A stretch of DNA of 64,000 bases from Nannocystis pusilla (GTDB lineage: Bacteria > Myxococcota_A > Polyangia > Nannocystales > Nannocystaceae): contig NZ_JAPNKE010000002.1 of assembly GCF_026626665.1 (NCBI RefSeq), forward strand, positions 7,169,168-7,233,167. The letters are read 5' to 3'. This document shows, one piece after another, positions 33,267 through 41,998 of the stretch (the first letter of the stretch is position 1; each line of letters begins with the position of its first letter). Made by a program: the position numbers and the translations under genes. The notes beneath the pieces are model-generated. The model was not told where the DNA came from. It did no database searches and was given only the letters and a program-made list of their open reading frames with translations.

Positions 33267-34172
33267 ATGTCGAAGTCGGTCCTATGGTTCATCGCCTCGT
33301 CGCTGCTCGTCTCACTCGCTTGCCGTCGAACCGAGCCGGCCGCGCCTCCCGGCGAGGCCACGCCGACCGAGGCGAGCGCGCCCGTGGCGTCGCCGACGCC
33401 GGCCGAGCCGGTCGCGACGAAGGAGCCCGACTGCAACCCGGCGACCATCGACCGCGGGGCCGAAAGTTGGCGCGACGGTGCGGCCTGCGTCGAGCGGCTG
33501 GCGCCCCGGTGCGAGCAGGGTGATCCCGAAGCCTGCATGGGCGCGGCGACGATCATGCTCAACGGCAGCGGCGGCGCGGCGCGGGAGCCCGCGCGCGCGC
33601 TGGCCCTGGTGACCGGCGCGTGCGAGCGCGGCAACTCGGTCGGCTGTCTGATCGCCGCGGTGATTCACGACAAGGGGCTCGGCGTCGCCGTCGATGCCGC
33701 GACGGCGACCGCCTTCATCGACAAGGCGTGCGCTCTCGGTGATGCGCAGGGCTGCCAGGCCAAGGCCGCGCGCGCGCCGAAGAGCGCCGCCTTCATCGCC
33801 GAGGCCAACCTCTCGGTCGGCTCGATCGCCGCCGACGGGCTCGAGCTGCGCGACCTGATGTGCAATGTGACGGGTGGGATGCCGATGCTCGGCGCGCTCG
33901 TCATCGCCGGCTCGCTGGCGAAGCAGCGGCGCGCGCTCGACAAGTGCGCGCCAGCCGGTCAAGCGTTCGCGGCGACCTGGACCTTCGCCGGCGGCAAGAC
34001 GAGCGACGTGGCGGCCAGCGGCGGCTCGCCCGCGGCCAACGCCTGCGTCGAGAAGGCGCTCGCGCGCACGGTGGCGACGCTCGACGGCCGCTGCGGCGCC
34101 ATCGTCCTGGTCGGCAAGCTCGCGGGCGCCGAGGCGACGCTCGAGGCGGTGCGCAGCGGCGCCGCGAACTGA
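33267..34172 (+). CDS. Lipoprotein with Sel1-like Cys-rich repeats
   Basis: 301 residues, with signal MSKSVLWFIASSLLVSLAC giving lipobox LVSLAC. After a Pro/Glu/Thr linker, about four Sel1-like units with paired cysteines follow (CEQGDPEACMGAATIML, CERGNSVGCLIAAVI, CALGDAQGCQAKAA), the arrangement of HcpA-type Cys-rich TPR-like proteins. The C-terminal ~120 residues (ANLSVGSIAADGLELRDLMC to the end) form a separate domain with three Cys, resembling the AgmX/PglI-type C-terminal region in other myxobacterial proteins; this is a weak resemblance. It is likely in the outer-membrane periplasmic leaflet. Confidence 0.8.
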   Translation: MSKSVLWFIASSLLVSLACRRTEPAAPPGEATPTEASAPVASPTPAEPVATKEPDCNPATIDRGAESWRDGAACVERLAPRCEQGDPEACMGAATIMLNGSGGAAREPARALALVTGACERGNSVGCLIAAVIHDKGLGVAVDAATATAFIDKACALGDAQGCQAKAARAPKSAAFIAEANLSVGSIAADGLELRDLMCNVTGGMPMLGALVIAGSLAKQRRALDKCAPAGQAFAATWTFAGGKTSDVAASGGSPAANACVEKALARTVATLDGRCGAIVLVGKLAGAEATLEAVRSGAAN

Positions 34173-34805
34173 CGGATCGGGGCCGCCGGCGGATCGCGGC
34201 GATGTCGTCGTCGCGGCCGATCACCACCCCTTCGCCGCGCGGTCGGCTCGACGCTGCACCGACGATCGCGCCCGGAGAGCGCTCGCCTCGGATTCACGGG
34301 TCGAGCCCCGCCTTCAGCCCGTCACGGGCCTCGAAACCCGGCGCGCCGTGGGCGGCGGCCGATCGGTTCAAGTGTCTCCGAGGACATGTCCGAATGGTCA
34401 TTATCATGGATGCGCGGCGAGCATCGACGGGTGCCCGAGCGGCCGGCGCGCGGCCGCAGGCATGCGACATCTGCGCGGCCCAGCGAGCTGAGCGTCTCCC
34501 GAGAATTCGGCGCGAAGGGCGGGTTTGAGCCCTGCTGCGACATGTCCCGTAGGCCATGTACGACGATGGCACTCGCTCTTCGCGCGCGAGCTCCGACCGA
34601 GCTCGGCGAGAGGACCTGCGAGGACGACATGGACCTTGTAGCGACCACATTCGCGGCACACGTCCTGACAGGCGCGGGAAAAAAAATCGTCGGCGACCTT
34701 GGAGGAACGCGTCGTTCCCTGGCCTAAGGGCGACGAACCCCGTCGCGAGTGCGCGCGCGAGTGCACTTGCCCCGACACGGCGGTCGGTTCAAAGGAAGCA
34801 CGACA
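34173..34805. other. Intergenic region with repeat-family palindromes, no gene supported
   Basis: 633 bases. Open frames on both strands (for example 34386-34727) have no protein-like composition. Repeat-family members lie at 34373-34400 (GAGGACATGTCCGAATGGTCA) and 34539-34560 (GACATGTCCCGTAGGCCATGT). An eight-A run at ~34680 marks the least GC-rich spot and a possible promoter of the following gene. Confidence 0.5.
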
Positions 34806-35930
34806 ATGGCACATCACGATTGGAAGTTCGGTCTCGTAGCGCTCACGCTGCTGGGCTTCGCATGTGACCAGGCGCGGTCTGGCGACATGCGCGCGCTCAC
34901 CGAGGTAGGCCCGATGGACTCCGCCGAAGCATGCGGCGAGGCCTCGGTCGAGCTCATCGCCGGACAGCACATCGACGTCGGGTCGGTCACCGTCTACAAC
35001 GACGAGACCACGGTCTGCGTCGAGTTCGCCACCGAGGCCGACTGGTACCTGACCGAGACGCACCTCGCCATCGCCACCGATCCCGCGGGCCTCCCGCAGA
35101 AGAACGGAAACCCGATCCCCGGGCAGTTCCCGCTCCATCACGAAGATCTGTGGACGCAGCACGACGCGTTCTGTGTGCTTCTCGCCGACATCGGCGCGGA
35201 GCCGGGCGACCCCCTGTACATCGCGACCCACGCCGCGGTCGCGCAGGAGATCGACGGCGAGCTCGTCGGTGGAGAGACCGCCTGGGGTCAGGGACACGAC
35301 TTCCCCGGCAAGAACTGGGGCATGTACTTCGAGTACGTGCCGTCGACGTGTGACGGCGAGCTGTGCGGCTACCGCACGCAGACCCAGGGCGGGTGGGGCA
35401 CCAGCTGCCAGGGCAACAACCCTGGCTGCTACCGCGACGCGCACTTCGACGCCGCCTTCCCGGACGGGCTCGTCGTCGGCTGCGACGACCTGCACGCGAC
35501 GCTGCTCAGCAGCGCCGCGGTCGAGCGGGCGTTGCCGACCGGGGGCGGGCCGCGGGCGCTCCTGCCCGAGGAGGCCGTCTCCTACGACGGCTCCGACGCC
35601 GACCCGACCGTGGGCACCGTGTTCTTCGGCCAGGTCGTCGCGCTCGGCCTGAGCGTCGCGTTCGACGCGTTCGACGACTACAAGCAGGGCGACACGCCGG
35701 TCCCCTTGGCCGATCTCGTGATCGCCGACCCCGAGAGCCCGTGCCTCGGCATGAGCGTCGGCGAGGTGCTCGCGGCGGCCAACGCCGCGCTCGGCGGCTG
35801 CCCCGCGGCGCTCTCCGCCGCCGAGCTCAGCGATTGCGCGGCGATGATCAACGAGGCCTACGTCGACGGCGACGCGGAGGTTTGCAGGGGCACCCTCGAG
35901 ATCCCGACCCCGACCCCGATCCCCGGTTGA
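34806..35930 (+). CDS. Secreted lipoprotein with surface-protein-type domain
   Basis: 374 residues from ATG 34806 with AAGGAAG eight bases upstream. The signal MAHHDWKFGLVALTLLGFAC gives a lipobox. The first domain has VTVYNDETTVCVEFAT, ETHLAIATDPAGLPQKNGNP and ETAWGQGHDFPGKNW. The second has TQTQGGWGTSCQGNNPGCYR followed by AHFDAAFPDGLVVGC. Both layouts recur in uncharacterised bacterial surface proteins that pair a dockerin-free beta-sandwich with a QGGWG domain. The length and Cys pairs suggest a folded extracellular protein. It ends in a Pro-Thr tail (TPTPTPIPG). Confidence 0.8.
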   Translation: MAHHDWKFGLVALTLLGFACDQARSGDMRALTEVGPMDSAEACGEASVELIAGQHIDVGSVTVYNDETTVCVEFATEADWYLTETHLAIATDPAGLPQKNGNPIPGQFPLHHEDLWTQHDAFCVLLADIGAEPGDPLYIATHAAVAQEIDGELVGGETAWGQGHDFPGKNWGMYFEYVPSTCDGELCGYRTQTQGGWGTSCQGNNPGCYRDAHFDAAFPDGLVVGCDDLHATLLSSAAVERALPTGGGPRALLPEEAVSYDGSDADPTVGTVFFGQVVALGLSVAFDAFDDYKQGDTPVPLADLVIADPESPCLGMSVGEVLAAANAALGGCPAALSAAELSDCAAMINEAYVDGDAEVCRGTLEIPTPTPIPG

Positions 35931-36047
35931 GCGGGAAGTCGCCCGTGGTCCGCGCGTCGCCGTGGGGGCGCGCGGGTCACGGGACTTCAGCGGTCGTCGA
36001 TCACCCCGAGGTCGCTGTCTCGAGGCGACCGCTCCCGCGAGCGAGGA

Positions 36048-37592
36048 TCAGGACGTGACCGCCTCGTCCTCGTCGAAGTCGTCGCTCCCCGCGGGGCGGA
36101 CGACCAGGTGGCGGAAGGGCTCGTGGCCCTCGGAGTGGACCTCGACGAGGTGGTACCGCGCCGCGATCCGGTGCTGCGCCTTGCGCAACGGCGGCGGCTG
36201 GGCCCGCAGCGCCACGGAGACGTTCTCGCGCACCGCCCGCTCGATCGCTTGCTCGATCTCCACGATCGCCTCGCGGACCACCTCGTCATCCATGCCCGGC
36301 ACCGTCGGGAAGGCCGCCTGCAGCGCGCGTCGCAGCTCCGAGCCGCTGTTGCGCTTGACCGTGTGCACCGGCCGACCCTCCTCCGCCAGCCGGCGGATCT
36401 TCTGGTCGTCCGCGCGGGCGCGCAGCGCGAAGATCATGTCCGCGTGATCGGGGTTGTTCACGATTCGCACGTCCACCGCGACGTCGCGGAGCGCTCGGGT
36501 CAGCAGGTCGCGGCTGAGCGCGTGCAGGTAGACCCGCACCGGGCCCTCCCACGTGGCCGGGTTTCCCGCGCGGATGCGGGTGGCGGGGACGGCGGGGGCC
36601 TCGGGCACAGCCTCGAGCACCGCGGGCGCGGGAGCGCGGCCTGGCTGGCGGCGCTCGCCTCTCACGGCCTCGCCGGCGAGCAACCGGTCGACCGCGGCGC
36701 CGGCGTCGTGATGCACCACGACCTCGTCGCGACCGACCATCTCGACCACGACATCGAAGGTCGGAGCGCCGCGGCGCTCGGTGATCGTCTTCGCCGAGCG
36801 TCGCCGCCGCGCCTCCTCGTCGCCGAGCGTCACGGTGTGCACGCCGCCGACCAGGTCCGAGAGGGTCGGGTTCAGGACCAGGTTCTCGAGCGTGTTGCCG
36901 TGCGCCGTGCCGATGAGCTGCACTCCGCGCTCGGCGATGGTGCGCGCCGCCGCGGCCTCGGCCGCCGTGCCGATCTCGTCGACCACGATCACCTCGGGCA
37001 TGTGGTTCTCGACCGCCTCGATCATCACCGCGTGCTGGCGGTCGGGCCGCGGCACCTGCATCCGCCGCGCGGCGCCGATGCCGGGGTGCGGCACGTCGCC
37101 GTCGCCGCCGATCTCGTTCGAGGTGTCGACCACGACGACGCGCCGGCCCAGGTCGTCGGCCAGCACGCGGGCGATCTCCCGCAGCTTGGTCGTCTTGCCG
37201 ACGCCCGGCCGGCCCAGCAGCAGCACGTTCTGTCCGGTCTCGACCAGGTCGCGCAACAGCTCGATCGCGCCGACCACCGCGCGACCCACGCGCAGCGTCA
37301 GCCCCACGACGTCGCCGCGTCGGTTCCGGATGACCGAGATCCGGTGAAGCGTGCCCTCGATGCCGGTGCGGTTGTCCTCACCCACCGGGCTCAGCTGTTG
37401 GAGCACCGCGTCGATCTCCGCGCGGCTCACGGGCGTGTCGGAGAGGCGTTGGGCGCGGCCCTCCAGTCGGGCCTCGGGCGTGCGACCGAGGTCCATCACC
37501 ACCTCGAGCAGCTCGGCCGGCGCAAGCGCGCGCACGGCGCTCTGCAGCTCGGCGGGCAGGACCCCGACGAGGAGTCCGAGTTCATGGTCCAT
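36048..37592 (-). CDS. R3H domain AAA-type ATPase (SpoIIIAA/Ycf45-like)
   Basis: 514 residues from ATG 37592 (MDHELGLLVGVLPAEL). An alternative ATG at 37640 adds 16 residues with GAGGA closer to it. Residues ~75-300 form a RecA/SpoIIIAA-like ATPase: Walker A LLLGRPGVGKTTKLREIA, VVVDTSNEIGGDGDVPH, Walker B EVIVVDEIG and GTAHGNTLENL. The C-terminus ends in an R3H-type single-strand nucleic-acid binding domain (KAQHRIAARYHLVEVHSEGH). Homologues are annotated as R3H-type nucleic-acid binding ATPases of unknown role, related to chloroplast Ycf45. It is convergent with the lipoprotein at 35930 and divergent from the permease fragment. Confidence 0.9.
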   Translation of the reverse strand: MDHELGLLVGVLPAELQSAVRALAPAELLEVVMDLGRTPEARLEGRAQRLSDTPVSRAEIDAVLQQLSPVGEDNRTGIEGTLHRISVIRNRRGDVVGLTLRVGRAVVGAIELLRDLVETGQNVLLLGRPGVGKTTKLREIARVLADDLGRRVVVVDTSNEIGGDGDVPHPGIGAARRMQVPRPDRQHAVMIEAVENHMPEVIVVDEIGTAAEAAAARTIAERGVQLIGTAHGNTLENLVLNPTLSDLVGGVHTVTLGDEEARRRRSAKTITERRGAPTFDVVVEMVGRDEVVVHHDAGAAVDRLLAGEAVRGERRQPGRAPAPAVLEAVPEAPAVPATRIRAGNPATWEGPVRVYLHALSRDLLTRALRDVAVDVRIVNNPDHADMIFALRARADDQKIRRLAEEGRPVHTVKRNSGSELRRALQAAFPTVPGMDDEVVREAIVEIEQAIERAVRENVSVALRAQPPPLRKAQHRIAARYHLVEVHSEGHEPFRHLVVRPAGSDDFDEDEAVTS

Positions 37593-37783
37593 TGTGCTCG
37601 TCACGGGGCCCCCATAAGGCTCCCCGGCGAGGTCCGCCATGGATCCTCGCCCGATTGGGCGCGTGCGCCCACGCAGGACTGGACATCCCGCGAACAGTCG
37701 AGCTCGGAGGCCAGAGCTCGTGATTCACGGTCTCGCCCTGCTCTCCAGATTTCCCGGAGACCTCGTCTCACGAGACATCGGCA

Positions 37784-39025
37784 GTGAGCTCGAGCGCCGT
37801 CACGACCGGCAGGCCCGGCGGCCACCTCCGGATCCGCAACCTCCTGGTCGTCTTCGAGGTCGCGCTGGCGCTGGTCCTGCTGGTCGGCGCCGGCCTGTCG
37901 CTCCGCGGCTTCGCCAAGCTCGCCGACGTCGACCCGGGCTTCGCGCCCGGCGGGGTGCTGACGATGGAGCTCTCGCTGCCGACCGCCCGCTACGACACCG
38001 CCGCCGAGGTGCGCGGGTTCTGGGCCGAGCTCGCGCGCCGCGTCGCCGAGATCCCCGGCGTCGTGTCGGTGTCGGCGTCGTCGGGCCTGCCGTTCGCCGG
38101 CGCCTCGGAGAGCTCGTTCCTGCTGCCCGGCGAGCCGCGCATCATCGCCAACACCAAGATGGCGGTCGCGTACTTCGTCGACGCCGGCTACTTCGAGACG
38201 CTGCAGATCCCGCTGCACGCCGGGCGCACCTTCACGGCGCAGGACACGACCGACACCCCGCTGGCGCTGGTCATCGACCAGGCCCTCGCCGACAAGTTCT
38301 TCCCCAGGCAGGACCCGGTCGGTCAGCAGTTGCAGGAGGGCATGACCGAAAAGGGCGTCGCCGAGATCGTCGGGGTCGTCGGCCACGTCGCCCACTACGG
38401 GCTCGACGGGCCGCAGCGGACGCAGTACCAGATGTATTACGCCTACCGGCAGCTGCCCGAGCAGACCCAGGCGACGGTCGCGTCGGGCATGACCCTGAGC
38501 GTGCGCACGCAGGGCGATCCGCTCGGGTACGCGACGCAGGTGCGCGAGGCGGTCACCGCGGTCGACCCCGACCAGCCGGTGTTCGCGGTGCAGACGCTCG
38601 AGCAGTACATCGCGGACTCGGTCGCCCCGCGCCGCTTCACGAGCGCGCTGCTGTCGGTGTTCGCGGGGCTGGCGCTGCTGCTGGCGGCCGTCGGCCTGTA
38701 CGCGACCATGGCCAACTCGGTGGCCCAGCGGACGCACGAGCTCGGGGTCCGCATGGCGCTGGGCGCCCAGCCCCGCCACGTCGTGTGGCTGGTGGTGCGG
38801 CAGGGCCTGGTGCTGCTCGTCGCCGGCGCCGCGCTCGGGCTCGTCGGAGCGCTGGCGCTGACGCGGCTGATGACGTCGCTGCTGACGCAGCAGGTCAGCC
38901 CGACCGATCCGGCGACGTACATCGGCGTGACCCTGCTGCTCGTGGCGATCGGGCTGCTCGCGGCCTATGTCCCTGCGCGAAGGGCCACTCGCATCGATCC
39001 GATCGGCGCGCTCCGCCAGGAGTGA
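37784..39025 (+). CDS. C-terminal half of an MacB/FtsX-type ABC transporter permease
   Basis: 413 residues corresponding to the second half of the ~800-residue MacB-type orphan permeases. It opens at RIRNLLVVFEVALALVLLVG, the helix before the second periplasmic domain. It then has the periplasmic domain (PGFAPGGVLTMELSLPTARY) and the last three helices with the FtsX signature (TMANSVAQRTHELGVRMALG; PARRATRIDPIGALRQE). The N-terminal half, with its own FtsX core, is absent, and no ATPase gene is adjacent. Start ATG at 37784 is in junk-like sequence (MSSSAVTTGRPGGH). This is probably a 5'-truncated remnant left by a deletion, but the retained frame is open and undamaged. Confidence 0.75.
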   Translation: MSSSAVTTGRPGGHLRIRNLLVVFEVALALVLLVGAGLSLRGFAKLADVDPGFAPGGVLTMELSLPTARYDTAAEVRGFWAELARRVAEIPGVVSVSASSGLPFAGASESSFLLPGEPRIIANTKMAVAYFVDAGYFETLQIPLHAGRTFTAQDTTDTPLALVIDQALADKFFPRQDPVGQQLQEGMTEKGVAEIVGVVGHVAHYGLDGPQRTQYQMYYAYRQLPEQTQATVASGMTLSVRTQGDPLGYATQVREAVTAVDPDQPVFAVQTLEQYIADSVAPRRFTSALLSVFAGLALLLAAVGLYATMANSVAQRTHELGVRMALGAQPRHVVWLVVRQGLVLLVAGAALGLVGALALTRLMTSLLTQQVSPTDPATYIGVTLLLVAIGLLAAYVPARRATRIDPIGALRQE

Positions 39026-39104
39026 CGCGAGCATCCGGGGCGTGTCCGTCGCGATGCCCTGCCCGTCGCTCGCTCCGAGGTCCCCGCCCGCCCCCTCGAC
39101 GCCG

Positions 39105-39195
39105 CCCCGCAGTCGAGCTCGCCGCCAGCAACGCCTCCACCAGCGGACGGCCGACCTTGCCGGTCGCGCCGATCGCTACACGCTTCCTCCGAACC
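39105..39195 (-). pseudogene. Relic of an NAD(P)-binding (NmrA-like) protein N-terminus
   Basis: Minus strand RKRVAIGATGKVGRPLVEAL at about 39188-39129 followed by LAAS matches the Rossmann start of NmrA/NAD(P)H-binding proteins (IAVIGATGKVGRPLVEALLAAG). The similarity stops after ~28 residues. Placed divergently from the TetR gene, it looks like the remains of that regulator's usual target, cut off where the permease fragment ends at 39025. Confidence 0.6.
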
Positions 39196-39294
39196 TCCCG
39201 GGCGCGAACGCGGGCCGGTGGCATCGGGTACGATGACCCGCGGACCTGCTCGCCGTTCACCGTACAAAGTTTTTATTCTCGAACTCCGTCCACC

Positions 39295-39307
39295 GAAAAC
39301 AGTTTTC
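39295..39307. promoter_or_regulatory. Candidate TetR operator/promoter patch
   Basis: GAAAAC-A-GTTTTC is a perfect 13-base dyad in the only AT-rich patch (39262-39320) of the neighbourhood. It lies 34 bases upstream of the tetR start and between it and the divergent NAD(P)-binding relic. Autoregulation is inferred from position. Confidence 0.35.
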
Positions 39308-39340
39308 CCTCGGCAAAAATCAGCACCCTACCGAGAGCTC

Positions 39341-40108
39341 ATGAGCGACGACATCTCCGGCCGCGGCGACCCGCGCAAGACCCTCGAGCTGCTGTGGGGC
39401 CGGGCGCCTCGCGCCTCCCGCGGGCCCAAGGCCCGGCTCACCGTGACCGACGTGGTGGCCGCCGCGATCGCGCTGGTCGACGCCGAGGGGCTGGCCGCGC
39501 TGACGACCCGGCGGGTGGCCGAGGACCTCGGCGTATCGCCGATGTCGCTCTACACCTACGTGCCCGGCAAGCCCGAGCTGATCGACCTGATGCTGGACGC
39601 GCTGATGGGGGAGATCCGCGCGCCCACCGGGGGGACGTGGCGCGAGCGAGTGGCCGACGTGGCGCGTCAGAACTGGGCCCTCGTCCTGCGCCACCCGTGG
39701 ATCGTCGAGGTCGTCACGCACCGCCCCGTCCTCGGCCCCAACTCGATCGCCAAGTACCACCTCGAGCTGTCCGCCCTCGAGGGCATCGGCCTCGACGACC
39801 TCGAGATGGACCGCGCCCTCACCCTCGTCCTCGACTACGTCGCCGGCGCGGTGCGCGGGGCTGCCCGCGAGCGCACCGTGAAGGAGCGCACCGGCATGAC
39901 CGACCGCGAATGGTGGGCCCAGGTCGGCCCCTTCCTCGCCGAGGTCTTCGACACCGAGCGCTTCCCGCTCGCCGCCCGCGTCGGCCAGGTCGCCGGCGAG
40001 ACCTACGGCGCCCACGACCCCGCCGGCGCCTTCGCCTTCGGCCTCGAGCGCGTCCTCGACGGCCTCGAGCTGCTGGTCGCCCGCAAGTCCCGCCGCCCCG
40101 CCTCGTGA
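39341..40108 (+). CDS. TetR/AcrR family transcriptional regulator
   Basis: 255 residues from ATG 39341. The N-terminal helix-turn-helix is typical: LTVTDVVAAAIALVDAEGLA, LTTRRVAEDLGVSPMSLYTY then VPGKPELIDLMLDALMGE. The C-terminal ligand domain (WRERVADVARQNWALVLRHP; DYVAGAVRGAARE) is of the TetR_C type seen in tetracycline-repressor-like regulators. It probably repressed the divergent NAD(P)-binding gene now reduced to a relic, so its present target is unclear. Ligand unknown. Confidence 0.92.
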   Translation: MSDDISGRGDPRKTLELLWGRAPRASRGPKARLTVTDVVAAAIALVDAEGLAALTTRRVAEDLGVSPMSLYTYVPGKPELIDLMLDALMGEIRAPTGGTWRERVADVARQNWALVLRHPWIVEVVTHRPVLGPNSIAKYHLELSALEGIGLDDLEMDRALTLVLDYVAGAVRGAARERTVKERTGMTDREWWAQVGPFLAEVFDTERFPLAARVGQVAGETYGAHDPAGAFAFGLERVLDGLELLVARKSRRPAS

Positions 40109-40432
40109 CACTGCGAGCTGTCCCGAGAGACAGCCGCCGCGAGACCCGGCCAGCATCGCCGCGACCGCCGCCGAGCCCGCCGCCCGCGCCGACGAGCATC
40201 GCCGCAGATCCCCCGGACCCTCGCAAGGGAATCACCGCCGCCGAGCTCGCCGCCCACGCCACCGAGCATTCACCGCGGCGAGCGCCGCGCTCGGCCTGCA
40301 GCGACGCCCCGCGCACGCGCCCCCCGCATCGCCCGCCGATGCGACCGCCGCCCCGCTGCGGCCCGGGGGATACGGCCGCGCGCGCATCGCCTCGACGGGC
40401 CAGGCGCCTCCTGGCATAGTCCCCGGCGCGCC
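40109..40432. other. Intergenic region with an imperfect direct repeat
   Basis: 324 bases between tetR and the dihydroorotase homologue. Two ~40-base copies of GCCGCCGAGC-C/T-CGCCGCCC-G/A-CGCC at about 40168-40208 and 40231-40272 are the only structure. No gene is supported. Confidence 0.4.
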
Positions 40433-41540
40433 ATGGCTCCCACTTACGACCTCCTCGTGCGCGGCGGGACCTGCGCGCTCCACGGCGTCACCACCCCCTG
40501 CGACCTGGGGATCACCGGCGGCCGGCTCGCCGCGATCGGCGACCTCGCCGGGGCCGAGGCCGAGCGCGAGCTCGACGCGCGCCACCTCCACGTCCTGCCC
40601 GGCGTGCTCGACACCGGCGGCTACCTGCGCGACGAGGGCGGCAGCGCCCAGCTGCTCGCCGGCGTCACCGCCGTGTTCGACGCGCACCCGCACCCGACCA
40701 CCGCCGCCGGCCTCGAGGACAAGCTCTCGCGCGCGCGGCCGCGCCCACTGCGACTACGCCTTCTTCATCGCCGCCGCCACCGACCACCTCGACGACCTCG
40801 ACCGGCTCGAGCGGTTGCCGGGCTGCAGCGGCGTCGTCCTCTCGCTCGGCACCGACGACGAGCCGCTGCACCGCGCCCTCTTCTGCGGCCAGCGGCGGGT
40901 CACCGTCTCGTGCGAGCCCGACCCGCACCCCGAGCCCGTCGCGGCCGGCGCCGCCGTCGACCTCTACCGCGACGAGGGCGACGCCGCGCGCGCCCTCCAG
41001 CGCTTCCTCAACATGGCCAAACGGGCAGGTCGGCGCGTCCACGCCTCCAACGTCGACGGCGACGAGGCCCTCGCCCTGCTCATGCAGCACCGCGAGCTCG
41101 CCACCGTCGGCCTCGCCGCCGCCGACCTCGATCAGTCGAACCCCGGCGCCGGCGCGCTGTGGCGGGCCGTCGCCGGCGGCCTCGTCGACGCCCTCGGCTC
41201 CGGCCCCGAGCCCGGGCCCGGCGGCCCGCTCCTGCCGACCATGCTCGGCCACGTCCACGCCGGCCGCCTCGGCCTCCCGCAGCTCGTCGAGCTGCTGTCC
41301 TCCGGGCCAGCCCGGATCTACAACGTCGCCCGCAAGGGCCGGATCGCGCTCGGCTACGACGCCGACCTCGTGCTCGTCGACCTCGACGCCGAGCACACCC
41401 ACGCCGGCGTCCGCTACCACGGCTGGCCGATCGCCACCGTCCTGCGCGGCGAGCTCGTGGCCCGCGACGGCCGCGTCGTCGCCACCCCCGGCGGCGCCCC
41501 CGTGCGCTTCTCCGACACCCTGCGCATGGTCGTCCTGTAG
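40433..41540 (+). CDS. Dihydroorotase-like protein lacking the metal-binding residues (one frameshift)
   Basis: About 369 residues from ATG 40433 (MAPTYDLLVRGGTCALHG). The fold is clear from the N-terminal beta-sandwich start and the C-terminal SSGPARIYNVARKGRIALG plus DADLVLVDLD. The catalytic signature is gone: DxHxHxRExG reads DTGGYLRDEGG, the carbamylated Lys block reads GCSGVVLSLG, the VxHxE strand reads RVTVSCEPD, and the loop normally holding Asp-His reads LGSGPEPGPGG. One base is missing near 40735 in a CG run. Non-catalytic dihydroorotase paralogues are known to support aspartate transcarbamoylase assembly; a similar role is possible but no pyrimidine gene is nearby. Confidence 0.75.
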
Positions 41541-41998
41541 CGACCTGTCCCCCGGGACAGCCTATCCTCCGGGCCATGTGCGCCGCCGCGCCGCAGGACA
41601 GCCTGTCCTCCGGGACATGTGCGCCACCACGCCGCGATCGCCGTCCCGCGAAGCCCGCCGACCCGACCCGGCGGCCGGCGCAGGCTCGCCGGCCGCGTGG
41701 CCTGGCCCGAAGGCCATGTCGCTTCCCCTCGCCGGCCTTCGCAGATGTCTCGAAGGGCTCGCGCGCCGCCGCGCCTCCTCGCGCCGCGCGCGACCTGCCC
41801 CGAAGTACAGGTCATCGCCGTCGCCGCGGGCACCTGTCTGCAAAGACAGCCAGGAATCTGCGGAGGACGTCGCCACGAGCCTGCGAGCTCGCGGGTCGGG
41901 GCAGCCACGAGCAGCCGCCTTCGCACCGCGCCCGCCGATCGCCGGCCGCGCGCCGACGAGCCCGCGGCTGCGGGGCTTTGCTGTAGAGTCCCGCAGAT
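41541..41998. other. Intergenic region packed with repeat-family palindromes
   Basis: 458 bases with no supported gene, holding at least six family members (listed as one repeat feature). The frame that reads through from the dihydroorotase homologue is shadow sequence. Confidence 0.5.
41545..41849. repeat. Dense cluster of repeat-family palindromes
   Basis: Members include CTGTCCC-CC-GGGACAG at 41545-41560, CTATCCTCCGGGCCATG, AGGACAGCCTGTCC then CTCCGGGACATG at 41595-41619, ACCTGCCCCGAAGTACAGGT at 41793-41812 and CTGTCT-GCAA-AGACAG at 41834-41849. Most can form a short hairpin with a 2-4 base loop. The first starts five bases after the stop of the dihydroorotase homologue, as a terminator would. 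Confidence 0.7.

Noticed and set aside
34386..34727. Small open frame before the surface lipoprotein
   Set aside because: No ribosome site, no conserved composition, and it runs through two repeat-family palindromes.
41545..41849. CRISPR array
   Set aside because: The repeats are short, variable palindromes at irregular spacing with no constant-length spacers and no cas genes in the window.
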